Below are positions 1 to 8,328 of a stretch of 36,807 nt of DNA, in pieces. The translations under genes and the position numbers were made by a program. The notes beneath the pieces are model-generated. The model was not told the origin of the DNA. It saw nothing but the letters and a program-made list of their open reading frames with translations, and did no database searches. Source of the DNA: Candidatus Desulfaltia bathyphila (GTDB lineage: Bacteria > Desulfobacterota > Desulfobacteria > Desulfobacterales > ETH-SRB1); the NCBI GenBank assembly GCA_014381545.1, contig JACNLL010000047.1, positions 1 to 36,807 of the forward strand. The letters are read 5' to 3'. Position 1 is the first letter of the stretch; each line of letters starts with the position of its first letter.

Positions 1-1715
1 ACCTTGAAATCAGCAAGCTTACAGATAGGGAATCAAAAAGCCCCGGGGGCGGCAAAGCGCTCTTTTTCGAGAATGTAAAAGGTTCATTGTTTCCGGTTGC
101 CACGAACATATTCGGAAGTTCCCGCAGAATCTGCTTAGCCCTCGGGGTGGATCATCTTGACCGGTTGGGAGAAAGAATAAAGAAATATATTGATCTAAAC
201 CCGCCAAAGAGTTTAATGGGGGCCCTGCAAATGCTGCCGATGGCTTTCGGGTTTGCAAAATTCTTTCCCCGTTCATTCAAAGCATCAACCCCGCCCTGCC
301 AGGAAGTGGTGTATAAAGATGATGATGTAGATCTTTCAAAGCTCCCTGTTCTCCACTGCTGGCCAAAGGATGCCGGCCCCTTTATCACTCTTCCTCTTGT
401 ATTTACAAAAAGCCTTAGCACAAAAAGGAGAAATGTCGGGATGTACAGGATGCAGGTGTTTGACCGGAATTCCACCGGCATGCACTGGCATATTCACAAG
501 GATGGGTCTCACTACTTTAATGAATATCGCAAAGCTGGAATGAAAATGCCTGTTGCTGTCGCAATAGGAGCAGACCCTGCCATCATATATTCTGCGACCG
601 CTCCCATGCCCAGAGGGATTGATGAAATGCTTCTTGCAGGTTTCATACGAAAGAAGCCTGTAACCATGGCAAAGTGCTTAACCGTGGACATGGAGGTGCC
701 GGCCGAAGCCGAATTTGTGCTTGAAGGATATATTAAGCCCGACGAACTACGCAGGGAGGGTCCATTTGGAGATCATACCGGATACTATTCACCTGCCGAC
801 GACTATCCTGTTTTTCATGTTACCGCTGTTACACATCGAAAGAATCCTGTATATAATGCCACCTTGGTAGGACGGCCTCCAATGGAAGACTGCTATATGG
901 CAAAGGCAACCGAACGGATTTTCCTTCCATTGCTCCAGACAGTAATGCCTGAAATATGCGACTACTGGTTCCCATGGGAGGGAGTATTTCATAACATAGT
1001 TGTGGTATCTATTGACAAGGAATATTCGGGACATGCGCAAAAAGTAATGAGCGGGCTGTGGGGACAGGGCCAGATGAGCTTTTGCAAGGCAATAACGGTT
1101 GTTGATAAAAATATCAGCCCGCAGAATCCTGAAAGAATAATAAAAGAGCTTTTGTCAAGGCTCGACATAACCTCAGATATCACCATTACCAAGGGTGTTC
1201 TCGACGTGCTTGATCACTCATCCCCTTTTGCCAGTTATGGAAACAAGATAGGAATTGACCTTACAGCAAGATTCAAAGGGGAACCGCCGAGAAGTGACAG
1301 GCGTTGTTTATCAAAACCCCCTTCTGAAGCCAGCCTGTCTGATATAATCAAAAACAGTATGCCGGGATCTGTAAAATGCAGACACCTGTTTAACAAGCTT
1401 CAGGAAGGCAAAGAGATTTCAAACAGGATTCTAACTGTTTCAGTGGAAAAGACTACTGATAGAGGGGGAAAGGTTTTTGCCTCAATTTTATTAGGCCTGA
1501 ATGAACTTGATATGTTTAATATTTTTGTTCTGTTTGATAAAGAGATCGATCTTAATGACGGCTCTCTAATGCTGTGGAAACTGTTTAACAATGTCGATCC
1601 CGGGCGAGATATGATTTTTAAAAACGATCGGGTGGTAATTGATGCCTGTAAAAAAGGGGTTATGGACGGCCATGAAAGAGAGTGGCCGGATGAGCTGAGT
1701 TTCGACCCACATTAA
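1..1715 (+). CDS. UbiD family decarboxylase (5'-truncated by window edge)
   Basis: A UbiD-family (de)carboxylase, a group that uses prenylated FMN to decarboxylate aromatic or unsaturated acids, or to carboxylate them in anaerobes. The frame is open from base 3, and residues upstream of the track's TTG (LEISKLTDRE, then KALFFENVKGS) match the family N-terminus. The TTG at 87 is therefore internal and the true start lies left of the window. Further family signatures are GMHWHIHKDGSH and the very conserved EGPFGDHTGYY segment, which carries glutamate and cofactor-contacting residues in UbiD/Fdc enzymes. The end is intact at HEREWPDELSFDPH. The substrate cannot be told: UbiQ-type 4-hydroxybenzoate decarboxylase or an aromatic-acid carboxylase are both possible, and no UbiX is visible here. 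The stop overlaps the convergent radical SAM gene's stop by 4 bp. Confidence 0.9.
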   Translation, partial: LEISKLTDRESKSPGGGKALFFENVKGSLFPVATNIFGSSRRICLALGVDHLDRLGERIKKYIDLNPPKSLMGALQMLPMAFGFAKFFPRSFKASTPPCQEVVYKDDDVDLSKLPVLHCWPKDAGPFITLPLVFTKSLSTKRRNVGMYRMQVFDRNSTGMHWHIHKDGSHYFNEYRKAGMKMPVAVAIGADPAIIYSATAPMPRGIDEMLLAGFIRKKPVTMAKCLTVDMEVPAEAEFVLEGYIKPDELRREGPFGDHTGYYSPADDYPVFHVTAVTHRKNPVYNATLVGRPPMEDCYMAKATERIFLPLLQTVMPEICDYWFPWEGVFHNIVVVSIDKEYSGHAQKVMSGLWGQGQMSFCKAITVVDKNISPQNPERIIKELLSRLDITSDITITKGVLDVLDHSSPFASYGNKIGIDLTARFKGEPPRSDRRCLSKPPSEASLSDIIKNSMPGSVKCRHLFNKLQEGKEISNRILTVSVEKTTDRGGKVFASILLGLNELDMFNIFVLFDKEIDLNDGSLMLWKLFNNVDPGRDMIFKNDRVVIDACKKGVMDGHEREWPDELSFDPH

Positions 1716-2623
1716 TTAGCCCCGTCCAACCGTGTAATCCCCTCCTCTTTTGCTGCCTGCAGGGCTGATTTATATTCTTCCGGCAAAAGATAATTAGAAA
1801 GTTCCTTTACTTCATAGGCTCTGCCGCAAGGTCTGTACTGGGGCATAATATTTACATAGCTGTTTGAAGATACTTTCTGGGCTATAAATTTCATTATATC
1901 GCGTGTTCCGGCAAGTCCATGAGGCAGGACAAGATGTCTTATCAAAAGGCCTCGCCTTGCAATGCCTGATTTATCAATGACAAGATCTCCTACCTGGCGA
2001 TGCATCTCAAGTATGGCATTTTGCGCTATTTCCGGATAATCTTGAGCTTCACAGGTAAGTTCGGCGACTTTTGGATCCCATAATTTAAAATCAGGCATAT
2101 ATATATCGATTACCCCTTCAAGTAGTTTCAGGGTTTCAACACGATCATAACCACCCGTGTTGTAAACCAGGGAAACGCCTAATCCATTTTCGATTGCTAT
2201 CTCAAGAGCGGAAAGGATCTGGGGCACAACATGGGTTGGAGTAACAAAGTTTATATTGTGGCAACCGGAATTTTGTAAAAAGAGCATCATGCCGGCTATC
2301 TGCTCGCAGGATACTTCATCGCCGCGGCCTTCATGGCTGATATCGTAATTCTGGCAAAAGTTACACAAAAGATTGCAGTAAGTAAAAAATATAGTGCCGG
2401 AGCCATTATGTCCAACCAGCGGGGCCTCTTCTCCATAGTGCGGATGATAGCTGGAAACAGATGCATTTTCACCTGTTTTGCAAATGCCAAGCTCTCCTGA
2501 AAGCCGGTCAACTCCGCATCTTCTCGGACACAGAGAGCAGGAGCTTAATATCTCCCGCGCCTTTTTTATCTTTTCCTTAAACAACCCCTTGTTATAAGTT
2601 TTTAGGTAGACAGGTTCGTACAT
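1712..2623 (-). CDS. PflX-like radical SAM protein (COG1313 type)
   Basis: A radical SAM enzyme related to pyruvate formate-lyase activating enzymes, of the PflX/COG1313 group. The SAM-cluster motif is CNLLCNFC (C83, C87, C90, CX3CX2C). It is preceded by an N-terminal cysteine set CSLCPRRC (C29, C32, C36) plus C48, typical of this subgroup and likely to bind a second metal centre. The family's NFVTPTHVVPQIL and VYNTGGYD segments follow. The 303-aa length is normal. The start is ATG with only a weak upstream purine stretch. It sits just downstream of nadE on the same strand (27 bp gap) and is probably cotranscribed. No dedicated glycyl-radical substrate gene is next to it, so the target is unknown. 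Confidence 0.85.
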   Translation of the reverse strand: MYEPVYLKTYNKGLFKEKIKKAREILSSCSLCPRRCGVDRLSGELGICKTGENASVSSYHPHYGEEAPLVGHNGSGTIFFTYCNLLCNFCQNYDISHEGRGDEVSCEQIAGMMLFLQNSGCHNINFVTPTHVVPQILSALEIAIENGLGVSLVYNTGGYDRVETLKLLEGVIDIYMPDFKLWDPKVAELTCEAQDYPEIAQNAILEMHRQVGDLVIDKSGIARRGLLIRHLVLPHGLAGTRDIMKFIAQKVSSNSYVNIMPQYRPCGRAYEVKELSNYLLPEEYKSALQAAKEEGITRLDGAN

Positions 2624-2640
2624 GTAATCAGTTTTTCCAG

Positions 2641-2677
2641 GATTAATTCCTCAATCCCTTAATCCCTCAATCCCTGT
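2641..2677. repeat. AATCCCT-type tandem repeat at the nadE 3' end
   Basis: Short reiterated units of the type CAATCCCTTAATCCCT span the stop codon of nadE. The same word occurs in the large hairpin at 12759-12848 and in the leader of the response regulator near 29645-29660. The reading frame simply runs through the repeat. Visible directly in the sequence; function unknown. Confidence 0.6.
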
Positions 2678-4324
2678 ATATCCTTGAGCCAGGGGATATC
2701 TCCTGCCATCACCAAAAGCCTTTGATGTAACCTTAAGAGCCGGCGGTGCCTGGCGTCTCTTGTATTCATTTTGATCGACTCTGCGAACAACATCCTCTAC
2801 AAGGCTTCTTTCAAATCCCATCTTAACCAGTTCATCTATTCCTTTGAGCTCCTCGATATATCCATTTAATACAGGATCCAGTATTTCATACGGCGGCAGA
2901 TCATCCTGGTCTGTTTGGTTGGGTTTAAGTTCCGCCGAAGGGGTCTTTTCAATTATACGTTGCGGGATATATTCCTTTTCAGAGTTTATGAAACGGGCAA
3001 TATCGTAAACAATAGTTTTTGGAACATCTGCAATCACTGCCAGACCTCCGCTCATATCACCGTAAAGTGTGCAATAACCGACGCTGAGCTCGGATTTGTT
3101 CCCGGTGGAAAGAAGAAGACTGCCATGCATGTTGGAAAAAGCCATTAGAATGGTTCCCCTGATTCTTGCCTGTATATTCTGCTGCGCAACAGTCGGGTTG
3201 CTTTCATTAAAAGATGGTGAAAGAAGCCTGGTAAATTCTCTGAATAAGCCTTCAATCGGAATCTCTTTCAGCTCGATCCCAAGATTTTCCGCAAGTTTTT
3301 CAGCATCATTTATGTTTTCTTCGGCGGTATACATTGACGGCATAGATACAGCCAGCACATTATCACGTCCCATAGCCTTTGTCGCAATGTATGCGGTCAG
3401 GGCTGAATCAATGCCCCCGCTAAGCCCTAAAACAACCTTTGAAAAGCCGCACTTTGTTGCGTAGTCCCGCGTCCCCATGATAAGGGCTTTTAAAATGCTT
3501 TCAGTGTCTGAGCCGGATATGCTATGGAGATTTTCTTCAGGGGAATGCTCTCGCTTTTGCGGTTCAGTATCAAAGACAACGATGTCCTCCTCAAAATCAC
3601 AGGCTCTGGCCTTTATCTGCCCATGTTGGTCAAAAGCAGCGCTCAAACCATCAAAAAGGATGCTGTCGTTCCCGCCCACCTGGTTCACATATAGCAAAGG
3701 AACATTGTATTTTCCGGCTATAGAACCCAGCATATCTGTTTTTAACTTATTTTTCCCGACATAAAAAGGGGAGGCGGAGATATTTATGATAAGATCGGCT
3801 CCATCCTGTATCAGCAACGATACAGGATCCAAGTGATATATCCTCTTTTTTATTATATCCCTGTCATTCCAGATATCCTCACAAATAGTAAGCCCAATCC
3901 TGCGACCTTTGTATGTATATGACTCGCATGACAAGCCGGGTTCAAAATACCTGCTGTCATCAAACACGTCATAATTTGGAAGAAGCCTTTTTTTAACCTG
4001 ATGCAGCAAAACGCTGTTTTCAAATAAAGCTGCCGAGTTGTAAAGAGCCTTTCCCTCCTTATCAGGATTTTTATCAACAAATCCGCATATTACTCCGATT
4101 CCATGTATCGACTCTATAAGTTTATTTAGACATTTAAGATTTGCTTCAACAAAATCCTTTTTTTCAAGAAGATCACGCGGCGGATATCCGGTGATAACAA
4201 GTTCAGGGAAAACAATCAGGTCGCATGAAAGCTGTTTTGCCCTGTCTGCAAAATTCATAATTTTGTCAAAATTATAATTAAAGTCGCCGATTATCGGATT
4301 TATCTGAGCTATAGCTATTTTCAT
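2651..4324 (-). CDS. nadE: Glutamine-dependent NAD+ synthetase
   Basis: Catalyses the last step of NAD+ synthesis, ATP-dependent amidation of nicotinate adenine dinucleotide with glutamine as nitrogen donor. Two domains are visible. The N-terminal nitrilase-type glutaminase has the Glu-Lys-Cys triad: E41 in IVFPELVITGYPP, a lysine in VKKRLLPNYDVFDD, and cysteine in GLTICEDIW. The C-terminal ATP-pyrophosphatase domain has the LGLSGGIDSAL P-loop and STGNKSELSVGY. The 557-aa length fits. The last residues, GIEGLRD, and the stop are encoded inside an AATCCCT-type tandem repeat (2641-2677), so the repeat appears to have extended or rewritten the extreme C-terminus after GYT. The start is ATG at 4324 with a poor Shine-Dalgarno sequence. 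Confidence 0.95.
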   Translation of the reverse strand: MKIAIAQINPIIGDFNYNFDKIMNFADRAKQLSCDLIVFPELVITGYPPRDLLEKKDFVEANLKCLNKLIESIHGIGVICGFVDKNPDKEGKALYNSAALFENSVLLHQVKKRLLPNYDVFDDSRYFEPGLSCESYTYKGRRIGLTICEDIWNDRDIIKKRIYHLDPVSLLIQDGADLIINISASPFYVGKNKLKTDMLGSIAGKYNVPLLYVNQVGGNDSILFDGLSAAFDQHGQIKARACDFEEDIVVFDTEPQKREHSPEENLHSISGSDTESILKALIMGTRDYATKCGFSKVVLGLSGGIDSALTAYIATKAMGRDNVLAVSMPSMYTAEENINDAEKLAENLGIELKEIPIEGLFREFTRLLSPSFNESNPTVAQQNIQARIRGTILMAFSNMHGSLLLSTGNKSELSVGYCTLYGDMSGGLAVIADVPKTIVYDIARFINSEKEYIPQRIIEKTPSAELKPNQTDQDDLPPYEILDPVLNGYIEELKGIDELVKMGFERSLVEDVVRRVDQNEYKRRQAPPALKVTSKAFGDGRRYPLAQGYTGIEGLRD

Positions 4325-4430
4325 GACGCTAATTTAAAATTCTTCGTGGACTTCGTGGTAAAATAATTTTACACGTTTAATCAAAAACTACTATATGCTA
4401 TTACGAGTTGTCAACTCGACTAAAACAATA

Positions 4431-5372
4431 TCATGTTCCGGCCAGAAATTTTTTTATCAGCCGGATAATATCTTCCAATTGCTCAGGCTTTATCCATGCA
4501 ATCCGTAAATCAGCCTTGAACCAGGTCATTTGACGTTTTGCATATCTTCTTGTATCCCGTTTAAGGGTCGACAAGGCCTCATCCCATGAAAGACGACCCT
4601 TTATATAATCAACTGCATGTCGATAACCGATCGATTGCATCGGCTTGAGGTTTTCCGAATATCCCTTGTGAAGAAGCCACTTAACCTCATCTACAAGCCC
4701 TGCATCAATCATTGCCTCAACCCTGGAGTTAATACGATCATACAGGATATCCCTGTTCATATCCAGGCCAATGGTCAAAACTTTAAACGGCTCATCTGTA
4801 AACCTGTGATCTTCATGGTATTCTGATATACTCTTTCCGGTTATTTCATATATTTCAAGAGCCCTTATTATCCTGTATGTGTCATTAGGGTGTATATTTT
4901 CTGCCGCTGTTGGATCACATTTGCTCAGCCGTGTGTGGAGAAAGGCTGCACCATGGGCTGCCGCCTCCCCTTTCAGGCGCTCACGGATATTTACATCCCC
5001 GCTTTTGGCGGGGCCTATAAACAGGCCATATAACAGCGCCTTGATATAAAATCCCGTGCCTCCCGCAACAAATGAAACAGTATCCTGCCTGTCAAGTCTC
5101 ATGATAATTTCACGCGCCATCTTTGCATACATGGCAGCATCAAAGGATTCATCAGGATAAACAATATCGATCATATGGTGTTTGACACGGGCCTGTTCAT
5201 CAGGGGTCGGCTTTGCCGTGCCGATATCCATATATTTGTATATCTGCATTGAATCTGCATTTATAATCTCGCCCTTAAATTCTCCGGCGATTTCAATGGC
5301 CGCAGATGTCTTGCCGGCCCCGGTCGGGCCGCAAATTACAATCACCTTTGGTTTTGGTCTTTCAGAATTCAC
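4431..5372 (-). CDS. miaA: tRNA dimethylallyltransferase
   Basis: Transfers a dimethylallyl group from DMAPP to N6 of A37 in tRNAs that read UNN codons. The N-terminal P-loop is VICGPTGAGKTSAA, followed by INADSMQIYKYMDIGTAKP (the family's DSMQ.Y...iGTAKP signature) and VAGGTGFYIKALLYG. Later MQSIGYRH and KRQMTWFK are diagnostic MiaA motifs. The 313-aa length is standard. The start is GTG at 5372, with an AAGG-type Shine-Dalgarno sequence about 8 bases upstream. It lies upstream of nadE on the same strand with a 106-bp gap, so cotranscription is possible but not shown. Confidence 0.95.
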   Translation of the reverse strand: MNSERPKPKVIVICGPTGAGKTSAAIEIAGEFKGEIINADSMQIYKYMDIGTAKPTPDEQARVKHHMIDIVYPDESFDAAMYAKMAREIIMRLDRQDTVSFVAGGTGFYIKALLYGLFIGPAKSGDVNIRERLKGEAAAHGAAFLHTRLSKCDPTAAENIHPNDTYRIIRALEIYEITGKSISEYHEDHRFTDEPFKVLTIGLDMNRDILYDRINSRVEAMIDAGLVDEVKWLLHKGYSENLKPMQSIGYRHAVDYIKGRLSWDEALSTLKRDTRRYAKRQMTWFKADLRIAWIKPEQLEDIIRLIKKFLAGT

Positions 5373-5711
5373 AGCAAACCTTTTTTACGAACCGTTTTCA
5401 TCACAAATCAGAACTCTTTACATAGCGCGTAACAATAAAATGATCAATTTTTAAAAACAGTTAAATCTTGCAATGCTTAAACTTTTACTAAAACATTTTC
5501 TCTTAACAAAATTTTATGCTATGTACTCTATAAAAGTAACCGTTTACGGTTCACGGTTCACAGTTTTTTAATGATTTTTTTGATCAACCACGCCAGGGCG
5601 TGGTTAACCGTGAACAGTTACCTATAAAAATTTGTCGCAAGAAAGAGACCGGCAGAATTGAATAGTCTGCGGTTCTCTTTTTTTATGCAAACAACAGGAG
5701 TCTTTTTTTGT
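5373..5711. other. Intergenic region between divergent miaA and the hdr locus
   Basis: About 340 bases that must hold the promoters of miaA and of the Hdr-Flx locus. I see no convincing complete -35/-10 pair. It contains the GTAACCG-type repeat pair described separately and A/T-rich tracts, but no credible small gene. Confidence 0.5.
5536..5621. repeat. GTAACCG-family inverted repeat with internal hairpin
   Basis: The left arm begins GTAACCGTTTACGGTT and the right arm reads GTTAACCGTGAACAGTTAC, an imperfect inverted pair. Between them AACCACGCC and GGCGTGGTT (5586-5605) form a perfect short stem. No T-run follows, so it is not a standard terminator. Related copies lie at 28338-28393 and 34866-34903. 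Confidence 0.7.
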
Positions 5712-7448
5712 ATGGCTTTTAATGTTTTACTTTATACATCCCTGTTTGTCTTCATTTCCGGCGTTATCTACAAGATCTACACCTGGTTTTCCTGGGAAAT
5801 CGGCATTTCATCCAGAGATATCGACAGGTCCGAAAGACTATCTGCGGCTTTTAAAGGTATGCTGGAGGTAATTTTCAGCGCAAAGATCCTTATCCTGATT
5901 AAGGTATTTATCCTTGATGTAGTGTTTCAAAAAAGGATTCTTAAAGAGGATTTTCTCCGCTGGGCCATGCATATGCTCATATACACAGGTTTTATGTTAT
6001 TACTGCTCATGCATGCGCTTGACGAGCATATAACCGCCTCCCTGTTTAGCGAATATTACTCCACGTTAAATCCATTTTTCTTTCTAAGAAATTTTTTCAG
6101 CATGATGGTAATTGCCGGGCTGACAATCGCTATATACCGGCGCTTTATCCTGAAGGTGCCCCGCCTGAAAACAAACAGCATGGATTATTATGCTATAATC
6201 ATTCTAACTGTCATTATGATTTCCGGTTTTTTTCTTGAAGCAACGAAAATCACCTCTATCTCCGATTTTGAAAGGATGGTGGAAGAATTCTCAGATGTGG
6301 ATGAAAAGAAAGATATCAATGCGCTTGAAAGTCTGTGGGTCCATGCATTTGGTGTTGTTTCCCCGGATCTTAAGGAGCCCTTTGAGGAAAAGCTGCTTGA
6401 ATATGGCCGTGAAATCCACGAAATAAATTGCGCTTCCTGTCATTCTTCTCCAAAATGGGCATTTACAGGATATGCTCTGGCCAATATTCTAAATCCAATA
6501 GCTTTAAGACTTGACAGGGCAAAAGGCTCCAAAATTCTGTGGTATATTCATATACTGGCCTGTTTTTTCGGGCTGGCCTACCTTCCGTTCAGCAAGATGT
6601 TTCATATAATCGCCGGCCCGATAAGTTTGCTTGCCAATGCTGTTATGGAAAAGGATAAACCAGACCCTGCAAACATTGCAACAAGACAGGTGATGGAGCT
6701 GGATGCATGCACCCATTGCGGAACCTGCAGCCTTGGATGCTCCGCTGCAACGGCATTTGATGCTTTGGACAATGAAAATATTCTGCCCTCGGAAAAAATG
6801 GTCTCCCTAAAGAGCTTAATTGCCGGCAAAAAGATGAGTCCTGAAGAGTTAAAGGCCATCCAGGAGGGGGTCTGCCTTTGCACAAATTGTGATCGATGCA
6901 CCGTGGTTTGTCCTGTTGGTATCAATCTTAAGGAATTATGGCTTAACGTGCGGGAAGATTTAATCCAAAAAGGATATCCTGAACCGCTGCTCCTTTCTCC
7001 TTTTTCTTTTGTCAGAGGCTTAAACCGTTATGATATCCCGGCTGATGAGTATTATAAACCTGTTAATGCCGCAAAACAGGCAGTGGCAGGAAAATTTGAC
7101 TCGCTGATTAAGCAAAGCCCTCTGATTCTTCAGGGTGCAGGTATCGAAGAATTTAATCAATTAGCCAAAGACAATACATTTTCATATTGCTTTAGCTGTC
7201 AGAACTGCACCAGTGTATGCCCGGTGGTGTGCAGTTTTGACAAACCTGAAGAGACGCTGGGACTGCTGCCGCATCAAATTATGCGCTGCCTCGGCCTTGG
7301 CCTTATTGAAATGGCATCAGGTGCAAGTATGATCTGGGATTGTTTGACCTGTTATCAATGCCAGGAACACTGTCCACAGAACGTAAATGTCACCGATCTG
7401 TTTTTTGGATTAAAAAATCTTGCAATCAAAAATGTGAAAAAAGCATGA
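5712..7448 (+). CDS. Membrane-anchored HdrC-like protein: NarI-type cytochrome b, CXXCH, two ferredoxin modules
   Basis: Probably links a quinone or periplasmic redox pool to the cytoplasmic Hdr proteins encoded next. The N-terminal ~300 residues have about six hydrophobic segments. H280 and H298 are 18 apart, the spacing of the heme ligands in the last NarI helix, and H87/H101/H106 lie in or near an earlier helix. The loop before the last helix holds C240-A-S-C243-H244, a CXXCH heme-c motif predicted to be periplasmic. The C-terminus has four CX2CX2CX3C sets (C333-C343, C390-C400, C493-C503, C544-C554), which is two HdrC-like modules. I chose ATG 5712, which has CAGGAG 12 bases upstream, over the track's TTG at 5658. 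No CCG motif is present, so it is not an HdrD. Heme c attachment is inference. Confidence 0.8.
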   Translation: MAFNVLLYTSLFVFISGVIYKIYTWFSWEIGISSRDIDRSERLSAAFKGMLEVIFSAKILILIKVFILDVVFQKRILKEDFLRWAMHMLIYTGFMLLLLMHALDEHITASLFSEYYSTLNPFFFLRNFFSMMVIAGLTIAIYRRFILKVPRLKTNSMDYYAIIILTVIMISGFFLEATKITSISDFERMVEEFSDVDEKKDINALESLWVHAFGVVSPDLKEPFEEKLLEYGREIHEINCASCHSSPKWAFTGYALANILNPIALRLDRAKGSKILWYIHILACFFGLAYLPFSKMFHIIAGPISLLANAVMEKDKPDPANIATRQVMELDACTHCGTCSLGCSAATAFDALDNENILPSEKMVSLKSLIAGKKMSPEELKAIQEGVCLCTNCDRCTVVCPVGINLKELWLNVREDLIQKGYPEPLLLSPFSFVRGLNRYDIPADEYYKPVNAAKQAVAGKFDSLIKQSPLILQGAGIEEFNQLAKDNTFSYCFSCQNCTSVCPVVCSFDKPEETLGLLPHQIMRCLGLGLIEMASGASMIWDCLTCYQCQEHCPQNVNVTDLFFGLKNLAIKNVKKA

Positions 7449-7461
7449 TGGGGGTCGTTGA

Positions 7462-8328
7462 GTGATCAAATACGCATTATTTTTGGGCTGCAATATACCG
7501 GCAAGAGTAAGCCAGTATGAAGATTCTTCCAGGGCAGTTTTAAAGAATTTGGGTGTAGAGCTGATTGAAATCCGCAGCTTTAACTGTTGTGGTTATCCCC
7601 TGAAAAATATTGACCAAAAAGCATATCTTCTGTCTTCTGCCCAAAACCTGGCATTGGCTGAAAAGCAGGGCCTGAACATACTTACTCTGTGCAAATGCTG
7701 CTTTGGAAGTCTTAAAAAGGCTGAATATCTCCTCAAAGAAGATTTAAATCTACGGCAGGATGTAAACCACACGCTCGCTGATATTGGTTTGAAATATGAG
7801 GGCAATATTAGTGTAAAACATCTTCTTTCGGTACTTTATCATGATGTGGGCATTGATGCCATAAAAAGCAGGTTGTCAGGGTCATATAAAGAGCTCAGGA
7901 TTGCTGTCCATTATGGATGCCATGCCTTGCGTCCAAGCAGGATCACCCGGTTTGACAATCCAATTGCGCCCACGATATTTGATGAGCTCGTGGAGATAAC
8001 CGGCGCCGTATCTGTTGACTGGCCCCAAAAACTGGAATGCTGCGGAGCGCCTTTAACAGGGATAAATAATGATATCTCGATTAATTTGACAAAAAAGAAA
8101 GTATCGGATGCTAAAAAATCAGGCGCCGACTATCTGTGCACAGCCTGTCCATTCTGTCATCTGCAATTCGATTTTCTTCAAAAGAGGATGGTCGAAAATA
8201 ACGGGAACAGCGAACATCTTGCCTCTGTTCTTTATCCTCAACTTCTTGGGCTGTGTATGGGCATCGACAAAGAAACTCTTGGAATCGACATGAATCAACT
8301 TGAGGAACATGAAGATGCCAAAGGATAA
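7462..8328 (+). CDS. hdrB: HdrB-like heterodisulfide reductase subunit B
   Basis: Carries two CCG domains, which in HdrB hold non-cubane 4Fe-4S clusters that reduce or oxidise disulfides. The first domain is C10 ... C42-C43-G44 ... LCKCCFG; the second is HYGCHALRPS ... LECCGAPLTG ... LCTACPFCH. The 288-aa length is normal for HdrB. The start is GTG at 7462 behind a GGGGGT stretch, 13 bases after the HdrC-like gene. Its stop overlaps the start of hdrA. In a sulfate reducer the substrate might be the DsrC trisulfide/disulfide or another thiol carrier rather than CoM-S-S-CoB; that is inference, though dsrC lies downstream at 15.4 kb. Confidence 0.9.
   Translation: MIKYALFLGCNIPARVSQYEDSSRAVLKNLGVELIEIRSFNCCGYPLKNIDQKAYLLSSAQNLALAEKQGLNILTLCKCCFGSLKKAEYLLKEDLNLRQDVNHTLADIGLKYEGNISVKHLLSVLYHDVGIDAIKSRLSGSYKELRIAVHYGCHALRPSRITRFDNPIAPTIFDELVEITGAVSVDWPQKLECCGAPLTGINNDISINLTKKKVSDAKKSGADYLCTACPFCHLQFDFLQKRMVENNGNSEHLASVLYPQLLGLCMGIDKETLGIDMNQLEEHEDAKG

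Noticed and set aside
3096-3464. 122-aa plus-strand ORF inside nadE
   Set aside because: Antisense to the ATP-pyrophosphatase domain of nadE, with no start signal or recognisable domain.
4404-4418. CGAGTTGTCAACTCG as a terminator of miaA
   Set aside because: A short stem with a one-base loop and no T-run on the relevant strand.
5586-5605. AACCACGCC/GGCGTGGTT stem as a rho-independent terminator
   Set aside because: No T-tract follows on either side, and it lies between divergent genes, where a terminator is not expected; better explained as part of the repeat.
5658-5711. TTG start at 5658 for the HdrC-like membrane gene
   Set aside because: No Shine-Dalgarno sequence precedes it, while ATG 5712 has CAGGAG at good spacing and begins directly with the first hydrophobic helix.
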